Shown here: positions 46,501 through 58,072 of the stretch, piece after piece | Layout: each line of letters begins with the position of its first letter | Position numbering within the stretch: the stretch's first letter is position 1 | Assembly (NCBI GenBank): GCA_963682175.1 | Contig: OY821784.1 | Span: 29,059,621-29,123,620, forward strand | Source of the DNA: Triglochin maritima | Lineage: Eukaryota; Streptophyta; Magnoliopsida; Alismatales; Juncaginaceae | Length of the DNA: 64,000 bases | Direction: 5' to 3' | Made by a program: the position numbers and the translations under genes | Notes under the pieces: model-generated | Told to the model about the DNA's origin: nothing | Database searches by the model: none | Seen by the model: only the letters and a program-made list of their open reading frames with translations

Positions 46501-49043
46501 AAAAATTGAAAATAAACTTAAAAATCACAATTCAAAGTAGAATTAGTTGCTAATTTTCCCCTTTTACATCAAATATCAACAATTTCTTAATGTGATGTAA
46601 TTTATGAAAATACATACCTAAAAATGAGGTGAAAGCAAAATATTGCAACCTCTGAAGATGGATTGGTATCTCATTTGCAATGTCATGATGTATAAGAGGA
46701 AAAAAAGGTGGCCAGTTTTTTTCCTCAATCACAATTCCAGCTGCAAGAGTAAATAACCAAAGTCTACTAATTAATGACATAATTTGAAGGGAAAAAAACA
46801 AAATATCCGGACATAACAAAAATAGGAGTATTTGTTAATATGCTACTGAATAACTAACTTCATAATACAGCATACAAACCTTTTGACGCTGCCTCCTCTC
46901 GGCGTTTCAGTGCCTGCAGGAAACAATAAGATCAGTCAACTAACAAAAAACTGATAATAGAATTGAAGAACAGTGATCTTATATTAACAAAGTTCATGAG
47001 CAAAAAAATGATCTTAATTATGTTTCAAATTCAGAAAATGAGGGACGATTACTTTTAAGATATGAAAATGTTTCAATTTTTTTTGTGTATGCAGGAAATC
47101 ATCTTGGTCAAACACTATCTAAAATGACGGGTTCCGAAATATATTGTAAATGAAAGAATAGCATATGCAGTATAAAAGGAAAGGCAAAACACCACAATAT
47201 TCAGATGCAAAAAAATCAAAGGTTTTTCATTTACTACAATTTCCCGATGCATAAACATTATACACTTTCCAGTACCTGCTCCCTCTTATTTAGTTCAGCT
47301 TCTTTGGCTTGAAGTTCCTTCTCCCTTTTTTTGAAATCCTAGGCACAATAAAAATAAATGCATGTGAAACTTCATCATAAGTACATAAAATCAATAACAT
47401 AATTAATAATGTTAGAGTACTTTCATTCACCTTAGCATTATCTAGAGGAATATCAATAGTTGCACCATTGCGATCATTGTAGAAATCAGCTGGTTCAGGT
47501 GGAAGAGGTGAAAGCCGAGTATTTGAAGCTGGTGGAACTCGACGAGGGTCCTTCACCAAAATGAAGATTACCATAAGCTCACTATGAAAAATAAGACAAA
47601 ACAAAACAATCCTTGGCAAATTTGCACTACCATAAGCATGATATCATCACTGCATTTTATATGAACACAATCACTTAACAAGAACATCTCGAATACATGA
47701 ATCAGTTTAAGTCCATTTACAAATTTAAATATCTCATCATCAACAAATACCATAAATAATTACGTGAAACTAAATCAAACATCATGAGTATTTATAAGTA
47801 TTAATAGTCAATTAAAGAATTATTCTCGAAAAAAGTTATTGGACAATTTGTAATCATTTTATTTTTCTAGAAACCATTTACTCTTTTTTTCAAGCTTCAT
47901 TAACAACACGCAATAACTAAGAAACCAACATTAACAACACGCAACAACTAAAATCAAGTCAAAAGCCAGTTAAATGCGTTAAAATTCATTCAGAAAAACA
48001 ACCTGGCCAATTATCTGTTCTAGCAAAGATACTCAGCTTGATCAACAAATCCAATCAAACCAATTAAGTAGTCACTTCATCATGAAAAAAACCCAACAAA
48101 ACCTATAAAAATATAAATGGACATTCAACACCACACAATATCCTTAACTAATTAATAATGTAGTAGCCAATTATAACGTTCGTGAAAAACAAAACAAAAT
48201 AATCATAAATCCAAATCACAATCCCACAAGTCAACCCTACAAGTTCAGGTCCAAAATCAACATACCACAATTTCCTAAAAAGGAAAAGAGCAAAACAAAA
48301 ATAACAAAATTACGAATGCACAACATCAATGTAACACCTGCAAACATACCACATTTCTAACTTAACCCAACTAGTTTGAAATCAAAGACTTCATTGTTGT
48401 TGTCACACGTCATAAATCAATAGCAAAAGCCAACCGAAACCCGACAACCACATTTTTCTTTAAAACCCATAATTATCTAGCACCACCCCTACTGTTGTGC
48501 CACATTGCGGGCAGAGGGGCTTGGGTCCCCTTGGAGTTTGGAATTTACCTAGTTAAGTAAACTCATATTGAATTTTTAAACTCATCAGATTTTTTTCCAG
48601 GATGTCACAAAAATTGTGCCCCCTGGTATTACAATCCGCATCCTGAAACCAACTGAGAGGGGCCGATTCACCACATTTTCGCAAACACTAACCACGACTC
48701 CTGAAAATCCACAAAACCACTACGAACGACAAACACCCCGAGAAATCCCTGCGAACCGCAAGCAAACCAACCCAATACGAACCAAACTCGAAGAAAACAA
48801 CACAATTCATCGAGAACTCTCTCCCCAGACTCACATTTCCACAAAATCATCGAACACCATCCATCCAAGAATCAAACGCAGAACAAACAAAAAGCGACTT
48901 AAGCGTCGATTTCCGCCCAGATCTAAACGCGAAAAGACGGAATCTGAGGTAGAAAAGACAAAAAGAAGCAGCAGATCCGGGAGTACCGAGAAGGGATTGA
49001 CGTCTTCTTCCTCGAAGGGGTTGGAGTCGTAGCGGCCCGCCAT
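43584..49043 (-). CDS. SCAMP: Secretory carrier-associated membrane protein (SCAMP), 289 aa, 12 coding exons
   Basis: Exons on the minus strand: 48987-49043, 47431-47550, 47276-47338, 46880-46913, 46618-46740, 45394-45456, 45211-45304, 45047-45092, 44895-44962, 44689-44737, 44044-44109, 43584-43670. All introns are GT-AG and all phases join, giving 870 nt. The N terminus has two NPF motifs (residues 8-10 and 16-18) that bind EH-domain endocytic proteins. Then come [19 protein letters not shown], a charged coiled coil (about 60-90), and four membrane spans near 124-149, 155-177, 191-215 and 235-260. The conserved cytosolic loop between spans 2 and 3 reads [10 protein letters not shown], the SCAMP E-peptide position. 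The end is YMYFRGSG and a short tail. SCAMPs cycle between trans-Golgi/early endosome and plasma membrane and support exo- and endocytosis. The length is normal for plants. The gene looks intact. Confidence 0.95.
45689..46257. repeat. Direct repeat of about 238 bp in a SCAMP intron
   Basis: The block 45689-45926, containing AATGGACCATGTATAAACAA and CTGCCCAATACGTAGTGTC, is repeated at 46020-46257 with only a few changes, 331 bp downstream. It lies in the 1.16-kb intron between coding exons 5 and 6. The two copies look recent. Confidence 0.85.
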
Positions 49044-50132
49044 GGTCGGGAGGGATTAGTTTAGGGTTTCCGAGTTTTTTTTCTTTTCTTTTGCTTTTGG
49101 TTTGGAAAAACGGAGAGGGGAAATGGAGCGGTGAGGTATTTGTTTGTAGTTGCCTCCCCGATCTAACGCGGCAGAGCTCCAAAACTTTACCTTCCTTTTC
49201 CTTTTCTTATCTGTCCTTCGGAACGAGGCGGAATGTGACCTTTCTTCTTATTCTGTCTGGTATGTGATGAGAAGATAAGACAGGTAAATTTGAATGCGAT
49301 AATTGCTATTTAATGTATTCATGTAACCTCCTAAACATACCTTAAATAGGATGTGTTTGGATGTTTGGTTTTGAAAGTATCACAAGATTCAGGAAATTCC
49401 TTTTTCAATTTTTTTGCATTCAAATACCAAGTATCTAAAATCTGGTTTCTGTCGAAATTTAGATTTTCGATTTAACAATTGAAATGCAGTTCTTTTCAAA
49501 AGCAATTTGGATTTTAAGGCATTCATTCAGGTGACTCTCCAACCTCACGTCCTTGTGATTTACATGAATTGTCGTTGTCTTATTATGGTCTTGACCTCGT
49601 GAATGTTTACGATCGTCACTATAAAGAAGGGTACGTTGGTAGCTCTACACTAAAGTGACGTAACTGTTTTTCAAAGAAACCCAAAATCCAAACATCCTCA
49701 CTCCACAATCTCAACTTCATTATTTCAAGAAAATATATGGTTTTTAGAGAACTTCTCACTCTAAAACCTGACACCCAAACACAATCATTAACCTCTTTTG
49801 GATTGGTTTTCTAACTTTGGTTTAACCCATGAAAAATTGACTTATGCTTCCACGTTGAAAAAGGTCATGTTGGTCGATTTAGGCCTCGACAAAAGAACTT
49901 GATTAATTTTACATAATAAAAAATCTTCAAACCCAAATTACCAAATTGCCCAATTGCTCCAAACCCAACCCTGCTCCACATTGATGGCATGTGGTTGTAA
50001 ATTTTCAAAATAGGAGAGGCTATTAAATAGGAAAGATATAGAAGTATAGAACCCCCTATAATCCTTTTATATGTTTTTTAATACTATAATATATTACATT
50101 CATGTGTTTTTTAAGCAATGGATTTTATTAAT
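49044..50132. other. SCAMP upstream region and spacer
   Basis: The SCAMP promoter and 5' UTR should lie just above 49043. The stretch 49070-49110 is T-rich with TTTTCTTTTC, a pyrimidine patch of the kind seen near plant transcription starts. Further out only AT-rich DNA is seen up to the MULE copy B end. Confidence 0.4.
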
Positions 50133-50419
50133 GGGAAATGTTTGTTGAACGCTCGCGTCACGGACGCTGCTAACCCAGTCAGCACACTCGCTGATGTGGG
50201 CAACCCAGTCAGCAGACGCGGCTGAGTGTGCACTCTCCCCAGAAATATTTTTCCTTTCTTTGTTTAGTTTATTCCTCGTTTCGTACAAATTTCTCCATCC
50301 CTCATTAATGCGTCTCAAATCACTCACTTCATTTTGCCGCTCCTACACAGACTGAAGACTAGTTACTCAACATCTGTCCTCCTATTTTTTTCCCTTCTCT
50401 TTATTAATAAATTCATTTT

Positions 50420-50535
50420 TTTCCGGACACACACATCAGTCATTTTCTTTAGTTTCTGGACTAGCGCATAACTTATTCCGGACACAGTTACTATTTATTC
50501 CGGATAGTTAGAACACTTATTCCGGACAGACGTAC
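50420..50535 (-). repeat. TCCGGACA motifs upstream of the copy B transposase
   Basis: TTCCGGACAC, ATTCCGGACACAG, ATTCCGGATAG and ATTCCGGACAGACG lie between the terminal repeat and the transposase start, the same placement as 33255-33345 in copy A. Confidence 0.65.
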
Positions 50536-50737
50536 TACTTACTGTTGATTTTTTTTGCTGTTGTTTTATTTTCCCGATGCGTCCACCATCGCATTTAATG
50601 CTTTTCAAATCAGCACGTCCTCCGTCTTCTTTCTTATTCTTTGGCGCTTCACGGAGATACAAATATGAGTGTCTTGGTTATTCCGATCCTACGAACCATT
50701 CCTTCTTCTCTCCTTCCTCCATTTGTGTTGTACTGTA

Positions 50738-53164
50738 ATGGCACTCGTAAATGTGTCCTCACAGCCGGCTCATGCCTCCAACGTCCCTCAAGTGATGATG
50801 AATTTTCCTTCCTTCGAAGAAGCCAAAGCATTTTACGTTTCATACGCCGATTCCTGTTGTTTTGGTGTGAAGATAAGACAATCTCATTACGATCATGGTG
50901 TTGTAATACGGGCCACTCTTACTTGCTCAAAGAAGGGTAATGCTCCCGGAAACCAAGGTGAAGGTAGACCGAAACATAGGTTATCCGGTAGGGTCGAATG
51001 CACTGCTCGGATTAGGGTCTCCGGTAATCCATCCAAAGGCTACGTAATTAACTACGTAGATCTCGAACATAATTACGTCATGCTGTCGGAAGACCAGATG
51101 CGCTTCCTCCGACAAAAACGATCCGTCTCGGAGTCCGCCAGAGCACGCATTTCGTGCAATGATGCTGCCGGTATATCTGCCGCCAAGACCATGCAATCTT
51201 TTGTGGTCGAAGCTGGAGGTCACGATAAATTGTCTTTCAACGAGCGGGACCTAAGGTTATTTATTCTCCACTTAACCTGGTTGAAGTTACGCATTTAGCT
51301 TTGTCATAAAAATTATATTTCGCAGGAATGTTGTGAACGAGGTTAGAAACCTCAAAATGGGACCAGGAGATGCGCAAGCTATCCAAGATTATTTCATCAG
51401 GATGCAGAAGAATGATTCCCGCTTCTTTTACGTAATGGATATGGACGACGAAGGGAGACTACGAAATGTGTTCTGGGCCGACAGTCGTTCTCGAGCTGCT
51501 TACTCTTACTTTGGAGATGCAATATGTTTCAACACAACATACATAACAAACAAGTATGACATGCCTTTTGCCCCATTTGTGGGGGTAAATCACCACTACC
51601 AGTCCGTCCTACTCGGTTGCGCACTCCTCTCTTCCGAGACGACACAAAATTACATTTGGTTGTTCCAAACATGGTTGGCGTGCATGAACGGTACGTGTTT
51701 TATTTTGTCCGGCTTTGTCCGTTTTACATTATGTGCCTGTCCGGTTACCCTTTACGTCTGTCCGGTTTACGTCTTTTGCTCGTCCGATTTATCCCTTACG
51801 TCTGTCCGGTTTACGTTTTTTGCTCGTCCGGTTTACCCTTGACGTCTGCCCGGTTTACGTTATTTCTGTCCGGATTAACATATGTTTTTATCTTGATCGC
51901 GTTGTGTGCAGATACAAGCCCCCCGGCGATCATAACAGACCAATGTGGCGCCATAGCTGCGACTGTGAGGACTGTGTTCCCTGAAGCGCGACACAGATTT
52001 TGTATATGGCACATAATGAATAAGGCCCCTGTGAAGCTGCCCACGAAGTACCAGGAGCATACGTTGTTTGACCTCAACAACTGTGTATTCGATTCCAAGA
52101 CTCCGGCAGAATTCGAGCCGAATTGGCAGGGTTTTCTAGATGATTTCAAGTTCCACGACAATAATTGGCTCCGATCCATTTATGCAATTCGAGAGCGCTG
52201 GGTACCTGCATTTTGGCGGGATTGTTTTTCCGCAGGAATGACATCAACCCAGAGAAGTGAGGGTATGAACGCCTTCTTCGATAAGTACCTCACATCAAGG
52301 ACGACACTTAAGCAGTTCGTGAAACAATACGAACTCGCAGTACGCCACAAGTATGAGAAGGAAGCTCTGTCTGATTTCGATTGTCAGCATAAGGCTCCGC
52401 AATTGATTTCGAAATATCCATTCGAGAGGCAATTGAGCGAGTTTTATACGGTGGGTGTCTTCAAGAAGGTGCAGTTAGAATTTGGGAAGATGATGTACTG
52501 CGACATCAAGGATGAGTTCAACGAGGACGACACATTGCACTTCAACGTGACCAAACATGTATTGACACATATCCTCCCATTGTCGAAACGGTTCACAGTG
52601 CAAATTAGAGATGAGAAGTGGGCATGCGATTGCAGAATGTTTGATCACGTCGGTATCCTATGTTGTCACGTTTATGTTGTTATTGCCCGAATACGTCCAA
52701 ACGCGTTGCTCCCCGAGTCTTACATCGTCCACCGATGGAGGAAGGATATCCGAAGGAGCTATGGAGTAAAGTTTCCCCTTCAAAGTGGCATAACGGGGAA
52801 CGATGCGCTTCATCGCCACGACGACATAATGGGTCGTGCGGTTTGGATCTCCGAGGCCGCTTTCGACTCAAACGACAAATATCTTCAGGCGGTAGAGGCA
52901 CTTGAGTTGCTTAAGGAACATATGGAACGACCTCATCCTGTGTTCGATGGTACATCCGTTCTCAATTCGGATAAGACAAGACGGAAAGGCAGACCGCCAA
53001 GCAAACGACGGATTTCTTTGTCTGAGAAAATAATTAAAAGTAACGTTAAGAAAATCATCAGGAATAAGGTTCTACCCCCGTTACACCCTGCAGCACCCAA
53101 ACCGGGGGATCACGATTTCGATGACTGGGACATGAATTTGCATTACGAGGGAGTTCCTCCTTGA
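50738..53164 (+). CDS. FAR1-type MULE transposase, 711 aa, catalytic Asp replaced
   Basis: Exons 50738-51255, 51326-51690 and 51912-53164 join with GT-AG introns and correct phases into an open 712-codon frame. Domains in order: FAR1 DNA-binding region (about 24-115), MULE/DDE transposase core (about 200-420), SWIM zinc finger (C533, C535, C545, H547), and a C-terminal KGRPPSKRR patch resembling an AT-hook or nuclear signal (about 655-670). Of the DDE triad, the second Asp (IITDQCG, D304) and Glu (SEGMN, E411) are visible. The first reads Asn (CFNTTY, codon AAC at 51531-51533, residue 242), while copy A and the older remnant read Asp. Family knowledge says the enzyme cuts DNA at the terminal repeats with two metal ions held by this triad, so this protein may bind DNA but probably does not catalyse. 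The start ATG was chosen because it precedes the conserved VNVSSQP segment shared with copy A. Confidence 0.88.
51700..51880 (+). repeat. GTCCGGTTTA tandem array in transposase intron 2, copy B
   Basis: About eight units with GTCCGG followed by TTTACGTCTTTTGCTC or TTTACCCTTGACGTCT lie within intron 51691-51911. They are colinear with the array at 31880-32098 in copy A. Confidence 0.85.
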
Positions 53165-53324
53165 TTATTGTATTTGTCCTTGGTTGGAATTATTCCTATG
53201 TAATTTTGTTGAAAGTCATTGTATGTCTGTCCGTATTATTGCATAAGATTCAACCCTTTCTTTGCTTGTTCGTTTGTGAATTAATTTCTGATGGCGACAA
53301 ATATATTTAAGTAATTTTGGTTTG

Positions 53325-53830
53325 TCCGGAATAAGTGTATTTGCTGTCCGGAATAAGTGTATTTGTTGTCCGAAATTAGTGTATTTGTTGTCCGGTTTAA
53401 GAATAAAGTGTGTCCCGAAACGGAACATAAAGTTTGTCCGGAATAAGTGTATTTTCTGTCCGGAATAAGTGTATTTGTTGTCCGGAATAAGTGTATTTGT
53501 TGTCCGGTTTAAGAATAAAGTGTGTCCAGAAACGGAACATAAAGTTTTTCCGGAATAAGTGTATTTGATGTCCGGAGTAAGTGTATTTGTTGTCCGGAAT
53601 AAGTGTATTTGCTGTCCGGAATAAGTGTATTTGTTGTCCGGAATAAGTGTATTTTCTGTCCGGAATAAGTGTATTTGTTGTCGGAATAAGTGTATTTGTT
53701 GTCCGGTTTAAGAATAAAGTGTGTCCAGAAACGTAACATAAAGTTTGTCCGGAATAAGTGTATTTGCTGTCCGGAATAAGTGTATTTGCAGTCCGGAATA
53801 AGACTGCAATTAACGTCCGGATTACGTATC
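53325..53830 (+). repeat. Central tandem array of MULE copy B, about 0.5 kb
   Basis: Units read GTCCGGAATAAGTGTATTTG, with the spacer GTTTAAGAATAAAGTGTGTC plus CGAAACGGAACATAAAG recurring three times. This is the same unit and spacer as the 3.3-kb array of copy A, in the short form. Confidence 0.9.
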
Positions 53831-53968
53831 ATGATGGTCCGGAATTTTTTTTTTATAAAAACCCAACACCAAATGTCCTTGTATTGATAAATCATTCAAA
53901 TAGTCTATGTAATTTTAACATGTATACATGTATAACTTTGTAAAAAAAATTAAAACATCCAGAGTCGT

Positions 53969-56900
53969 TTATTGTTGATCGCACATCCCAGAGTCTTCGA
54001 GTAAGAAATTGGCCAAATCGCCTCTAAAACGGTGAATAACCGTGCTCTGCTTCGGCTTCGTCGGATCAGCATTCTCTATCAAATGCTTCATCCAGTACAA
54101 AACGTATGGCCCGCAGTCGTTACTCCCCGGTTGCTGTCGTTGGCTACCCTTCCTCTCAACTCTCAGCGGCCACTCGACCTTCAACAACCCTCGCCAGAAT
54201 CTCGCTATCTTAGACGCGGTGCATTCATGAGTTCCGACTAAACGGTTAGGATTGTCACCTCTTTTAAGTGTGCGGGAGAGGCTGTTGTACTGAATGAACT
54301 CTGATCGAGGTCCGTGGGCAACGAACAGAGTCCAGTGGCCGGCCAAACAGCATGGCTGTGCGATGATGACTTCCTCCACATTTATTCCTTCAATTTTTGG
54401 GAGTAAATAATCTTTCCTTATATCTTCTCCCTGTCCCTCCACAATCATTTCCGATTCGAAGGATGATAAGCAGACCACCTTTTGTTGCCCTCCTCTTCTG
54501 AGGAGTACCTCAATTAGGCCGTCAAGAGTTTCGTTGGTGAATTCTGTTTTTGGCGAAATTATTTCCTTCAGATCACCCCTGGTGATATTGCTCAGAACCC
54601 CCCTCCAGATAATATCTTTGGCTTCTCGTTCGGGAGACGTTGCATTCAATAAACGACGTACCACATCATTGGTCAGCGTTCTCAAGGCGATCACATCCAC
54701 ATCGGGCCTCGTGGACGAAACATGGGCGGTCAGTTCATCTTTCGCTGTTTCGTCGGCCTCGTATATTTCTTCACTGGCTTCTTCGGCCCCTTTTGTTTTT
54801 GTGGTGGCTTCTTCGGCCTCCTTTATTTCTTCTTGTTTTTCTGCGACATTCTTCTGTGCCTCATCTTGGCCAGATTTGCTTTGCGCTTCGTCTATATGTT
54901 CTGTGCGCAAGTGTGGTTTAATGGTCCGCATTTTTTGAGGGTGCAAAAGCGGTAGCGATACCACAGCCTTCCTCTTTCTTTCCCGCTGTCTCCTCTTCTC
55001 TTCCTCCTCCCTCGTCTTCTCTTCCTCCTCCCTCTTCTTCCTCTCCTCCCCCTTCCTCGTCTTCTCTTCCTCCGCCCTCCTCTTCTTCTCTTCCTCCTCC
55101 CTCGTATTCCTCTCTTCCTCCTCCCTCCTCTTCTTCTCATCCTCCTCCCTCCTTTTCTTCTCTTCCTCCTCCCTCTTATTCCTCTCATCCTCCTCCCTCT
55201 TCTTCTTCTCTTGCTCCTCCCTCTTCTTCCTCTCTTCCTCCTCCCTCTTCTTCCTCTCTTCCTCCCTCCGCTTTTTTCTCTCTTCCTCCTCCCTCCTCAT
55301 CCTCCTCTTCTTCTCTTCCTCCTCCCTCTTATTCCTCTCATCCTCCTCCCTCTTCTTCTTCTCTTGCTCCTCCCTCTTCTTCCTCTCTTCCTCCTCCCTC
55401 TTCTTCCTCTCTTCCTCCCTCCGCTTTTTTCTCTCTTCCTCCTCCCTCCTCATCCTCCTCTTCTTCTCATCCTCCTCCCTCCTCTTCCTCGCATCCTCCT
55501 CCCTTTTATTCCTCTCATCCTCCTCCCTCCTCTTCTTCTCATCCTCCTCCCTTTTATTCCTCTCATCCTCCTCCCTCCTCTTCTTCTCATCATCCTCCCT
55601 CTTCTTCTTCTCTTGCTCCTCCCTCTTCTTCCTTTCTTCCTCCTCTCTCTTCTCCCTCTCTTTATCCTCTGTCTTCTTCCTCTCCTCCGCCTCCCTCTTA
55701 TTTCTCTCTTCCTCCCTCTTTTCCCTCTCCTCCGCCTCCCTCTTATTTCTCTCTTCCTCCTCCCTCTTTTCCCTCTCTTCCTCCTCCCCACGGACTCTCA
55801 GCCTACGACACTCTTCTTGAGAGATCCGGAGTTCTTCCTCCAGGTTGTTAATTTTAACGGTCGCCTCCCTAAGTGCTGCTTCGGCTCGCAGCCAATTCGT
55901 CTTCACCTCACTAAGTTCCAACTCTTGTAGCAGTGGGTCACATGGAATGCTGCATTCACTAAGTTGTACCCTTGGTAGAGTGGATGTTGAAGGTGTTTCC
56001 TTCGAGGCAACCTTTGCTGCGGGAGTTGCTTCTGCAGTAGGAAATTGATCCTCTGACAACAGTGAATGCTCCCGTGCACTGAGTTTTGGGGTGCCCTTCA
56101 ACTCAAATTGACCCGAGTAAATCCGGGACAAGTTGATGCCTCGATCTTCCCATTTTCTAAGGATTTGGCGTTTGCTAAACATTTCCGTCCAACACTTGAA
56201 CCGTGGAAATGCTGACCGGGGATCCCCCAATTTGAACTTCTCGCAAAGCCACACCTGAAAACCGGAATGAGTTAAAAACCAGAAACATAACTTCCCCAGG
56301 ACAGACACAACTCTTATTCCGGACAGACGCAACACTATTCCGGACAGACACAACTCTTATTCCGAACAGACGCAACTCTTATTCCGGACAGACGCAACAC
56401 TATTCCGGACAGACAAAATACTTATTCCGGACAGACGCAACTCTTATTCCGGACAGACGCAACACTATTCCGGACAGACAAAATACTTATTCCGGACAGA
56501 CGCAACTCTTATTCCGGACAGACGCAACACTATTCCGGACAGACAAACTCAATACGTATTCCGGACAGACGCAACATTATTCCGGACAGACAAACTCTTA
56601 TTCCGGGCAGACAAAACTCTTATTCCGGACAGACAAAATACTTATTCCGGACAGACGCAACTCTTATTCCGGACAGACGCAACACTATTCCGGACAGACA
56701 AACTCAATACGTATTCCGGACATACGCAACAATATTCCGGACAGACAAACTCTTATTCCGGACAGACATAACTCTTATTCCGGACAGACAAAATACTTAT
56801 TCCGGACAGACACAATACGTATTCCGGACATACAAGATACTATTCCGGACAGACAAAATACGTATTCCGGACATACGTAATACTTTTCCCGGATAACCTC

Positions 56901-57751
56901 AAGACACTTATTCCGGACAGAGACAACACTATTCCGGACAGACACAAGACTTATCCCGGACAGACAAAACACTTATTCCGGACATAAACCAACACTACTC
57001 CGGACTGACACACCACTCATTCCGGACCAAGATGCTTACTTGTAATACGACAACACAACCATACACGTAGCCCTGCTTCATAGAGAAGTTCACTGACAAT
57101 CTCCTCCTTGAGAGGTCCCGTTGGGCTTCCTCCAGACCTTCAACCAAGAAAGTGTGAACCGCATTTGCCCACGCATATCTCTTCAGGCGCTTGAGGTTCT
57201 TAAGGTGCTTCGTGTACCACGCTTTACTTCGCAGTGATCCATCAAAGAACAAAAAATGATTGAAAATCATAGAAATAAGGAGTTGGGTGTTGTCGAGGTT
57301 CACCCCGTCACGTTTCTCTACGTACATGGCTTCCATATCCACTCTCTGCCCATGTGCTCTTAGTCCAAGTAGAAGGGTGACGTCTTCTACCGTAAATGGG
57401 ACCACCCCAGTGGCTATTCTCAGACCGACTTCATTGGCGTCGAAGTGTTCGACGAACCAACCCAGTATCTCGTTGTCAGTTGTGACGTGAGGAAAGGAGA
57501 GGAACTGACCGAAAGGCGTCCGTTGGAAGACATTTTTCTCCTCCTCCTTCATCCGATCGAACTGCTTGTGAAGGGCCGTGAAACCGCACTTGGTTTCGCG
57601 GAAGTAGTATGTGCTTCCCTTAAACCACCAAAAAAATTTGTTAGAGGCCAATAATAAACCTTAAAATGAACCAGAAAGAACGTGGTTGACACAACACCTG
57701 CGCGGCTACAATTTCAGGAGCGATGGAGGTTTCAGGTAGAGAAGGATCCAT
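53969..57751 (-). CDS. Ulp1/C48-type SUMO-protease-like protein carried by the MULE, 972 aa
   Basis: Exons on the minus strand are 57698-57751, 57040-57618 and 53969-56254. Both introns are GT-AG and the frame is open for 972 codons. The start ATG (57751) is shared with copy A. Exon 2 (about residues 19-211) resembles the plant-mobile-domain-like region of such proteins (FPHVTTDNEILGWF, PFTVEDVTLLLGLRAHG). Residues about 400-690 form a Lys/Glu/Arg coil with internal repeats. The C-terminal C48 domain has H851 (GHWTLFVAH), Q919 and C925 (QQPGSNDCGPYVLYWM), while the usual Asp of YDSL is Asn (N868). Family knowledge: Ulp1 enzymes process or remove SUMO. The role of this gene in MULEs is unknown. 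Intron 2 is filled by a tandem array, and the 3' end faces the transposase gene across the central array. Confidence 0.85.
54985..55795 (-). repeat. Purine-only coding tract of the copy B Ulp1 gene
   Basis: About 0.8 kb is almost only C and T on the plus strand, so only G and A on the coding strand. A segment of about 150 bp is duplicated in tandem (compare 55197-55330 with 55345-55480), which copy A has only in part. The duplication keeps the frame. Confidence 0.8.
56285..57030 (-). repeat. Intron-borne TCCGGACAGAC array, copy B Ulp1 gene
   Basis: About thirty-five units of 18-24 bp, each with ATTCCGGACAGAC on the plus strand, fill intron 2. It is the counterpart of 24066-24765 in copy A, in the matching orientation relative to the gene. 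Confidence 0.9.
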
Positions 57752-58072
57752 TTTCGCCTGGTTATAATTTTCGTTCGACTAAAACAGGAATGAAGGTTTT
57801 GGATGAGCGTATGGAAAGGAACTCCGGGTGAAATGGGGAATGGAAAAGGAGAAGACTTGGGAGGAAAGTTACTCGAATGCTGTACCGCCGCTAATGATGT
57901 ACGTGAAGTTTAACCGTCTAATCGTGATTTCGGGAAATGAACCGTCACACCCAATAATTCGTAATTTACTTTTCCCCGCGCAGAAGTTTTGGCTGACTGG
58001 ACGTTGAACTGGCAGCTGACTTGTCCGTCCACGTAGGAAGCGTCACGGACGTGCGCGTCCGTGTATAACTAC

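Larger units (their letters stand above)
50133..58072. mobile_element. MULE copy B, inverted relative to copy A, both genes open
   Basis: The left end reads GGGAAATGTTTGTTGAACGC, matching the transposase-side end of copy A. The right end, reversed, reads GTAGTTATACACGGACGCGC, matching the Ulp1-side end. Order on the plus strand: transposase gene (+), short tandem array, Ulp1 gene (-). It is about 7.9 kb, shorter than A mainly because the central array is about 0.5 kb. No clean 9-bp duplication was found, so the right boundary is approximate and the flanks may have changed after insertion. The two copies are near-identical over the exons, implying a recent common source. Confidence 0.8.

Noticed and set aside
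50124..50132. TTTATTAAT as a target duplication of MULE copy B
   Set aside because: No matching 9-mer was found at the right end near 58073; the best alternatives agree at only about 5-6 of 9 positions.
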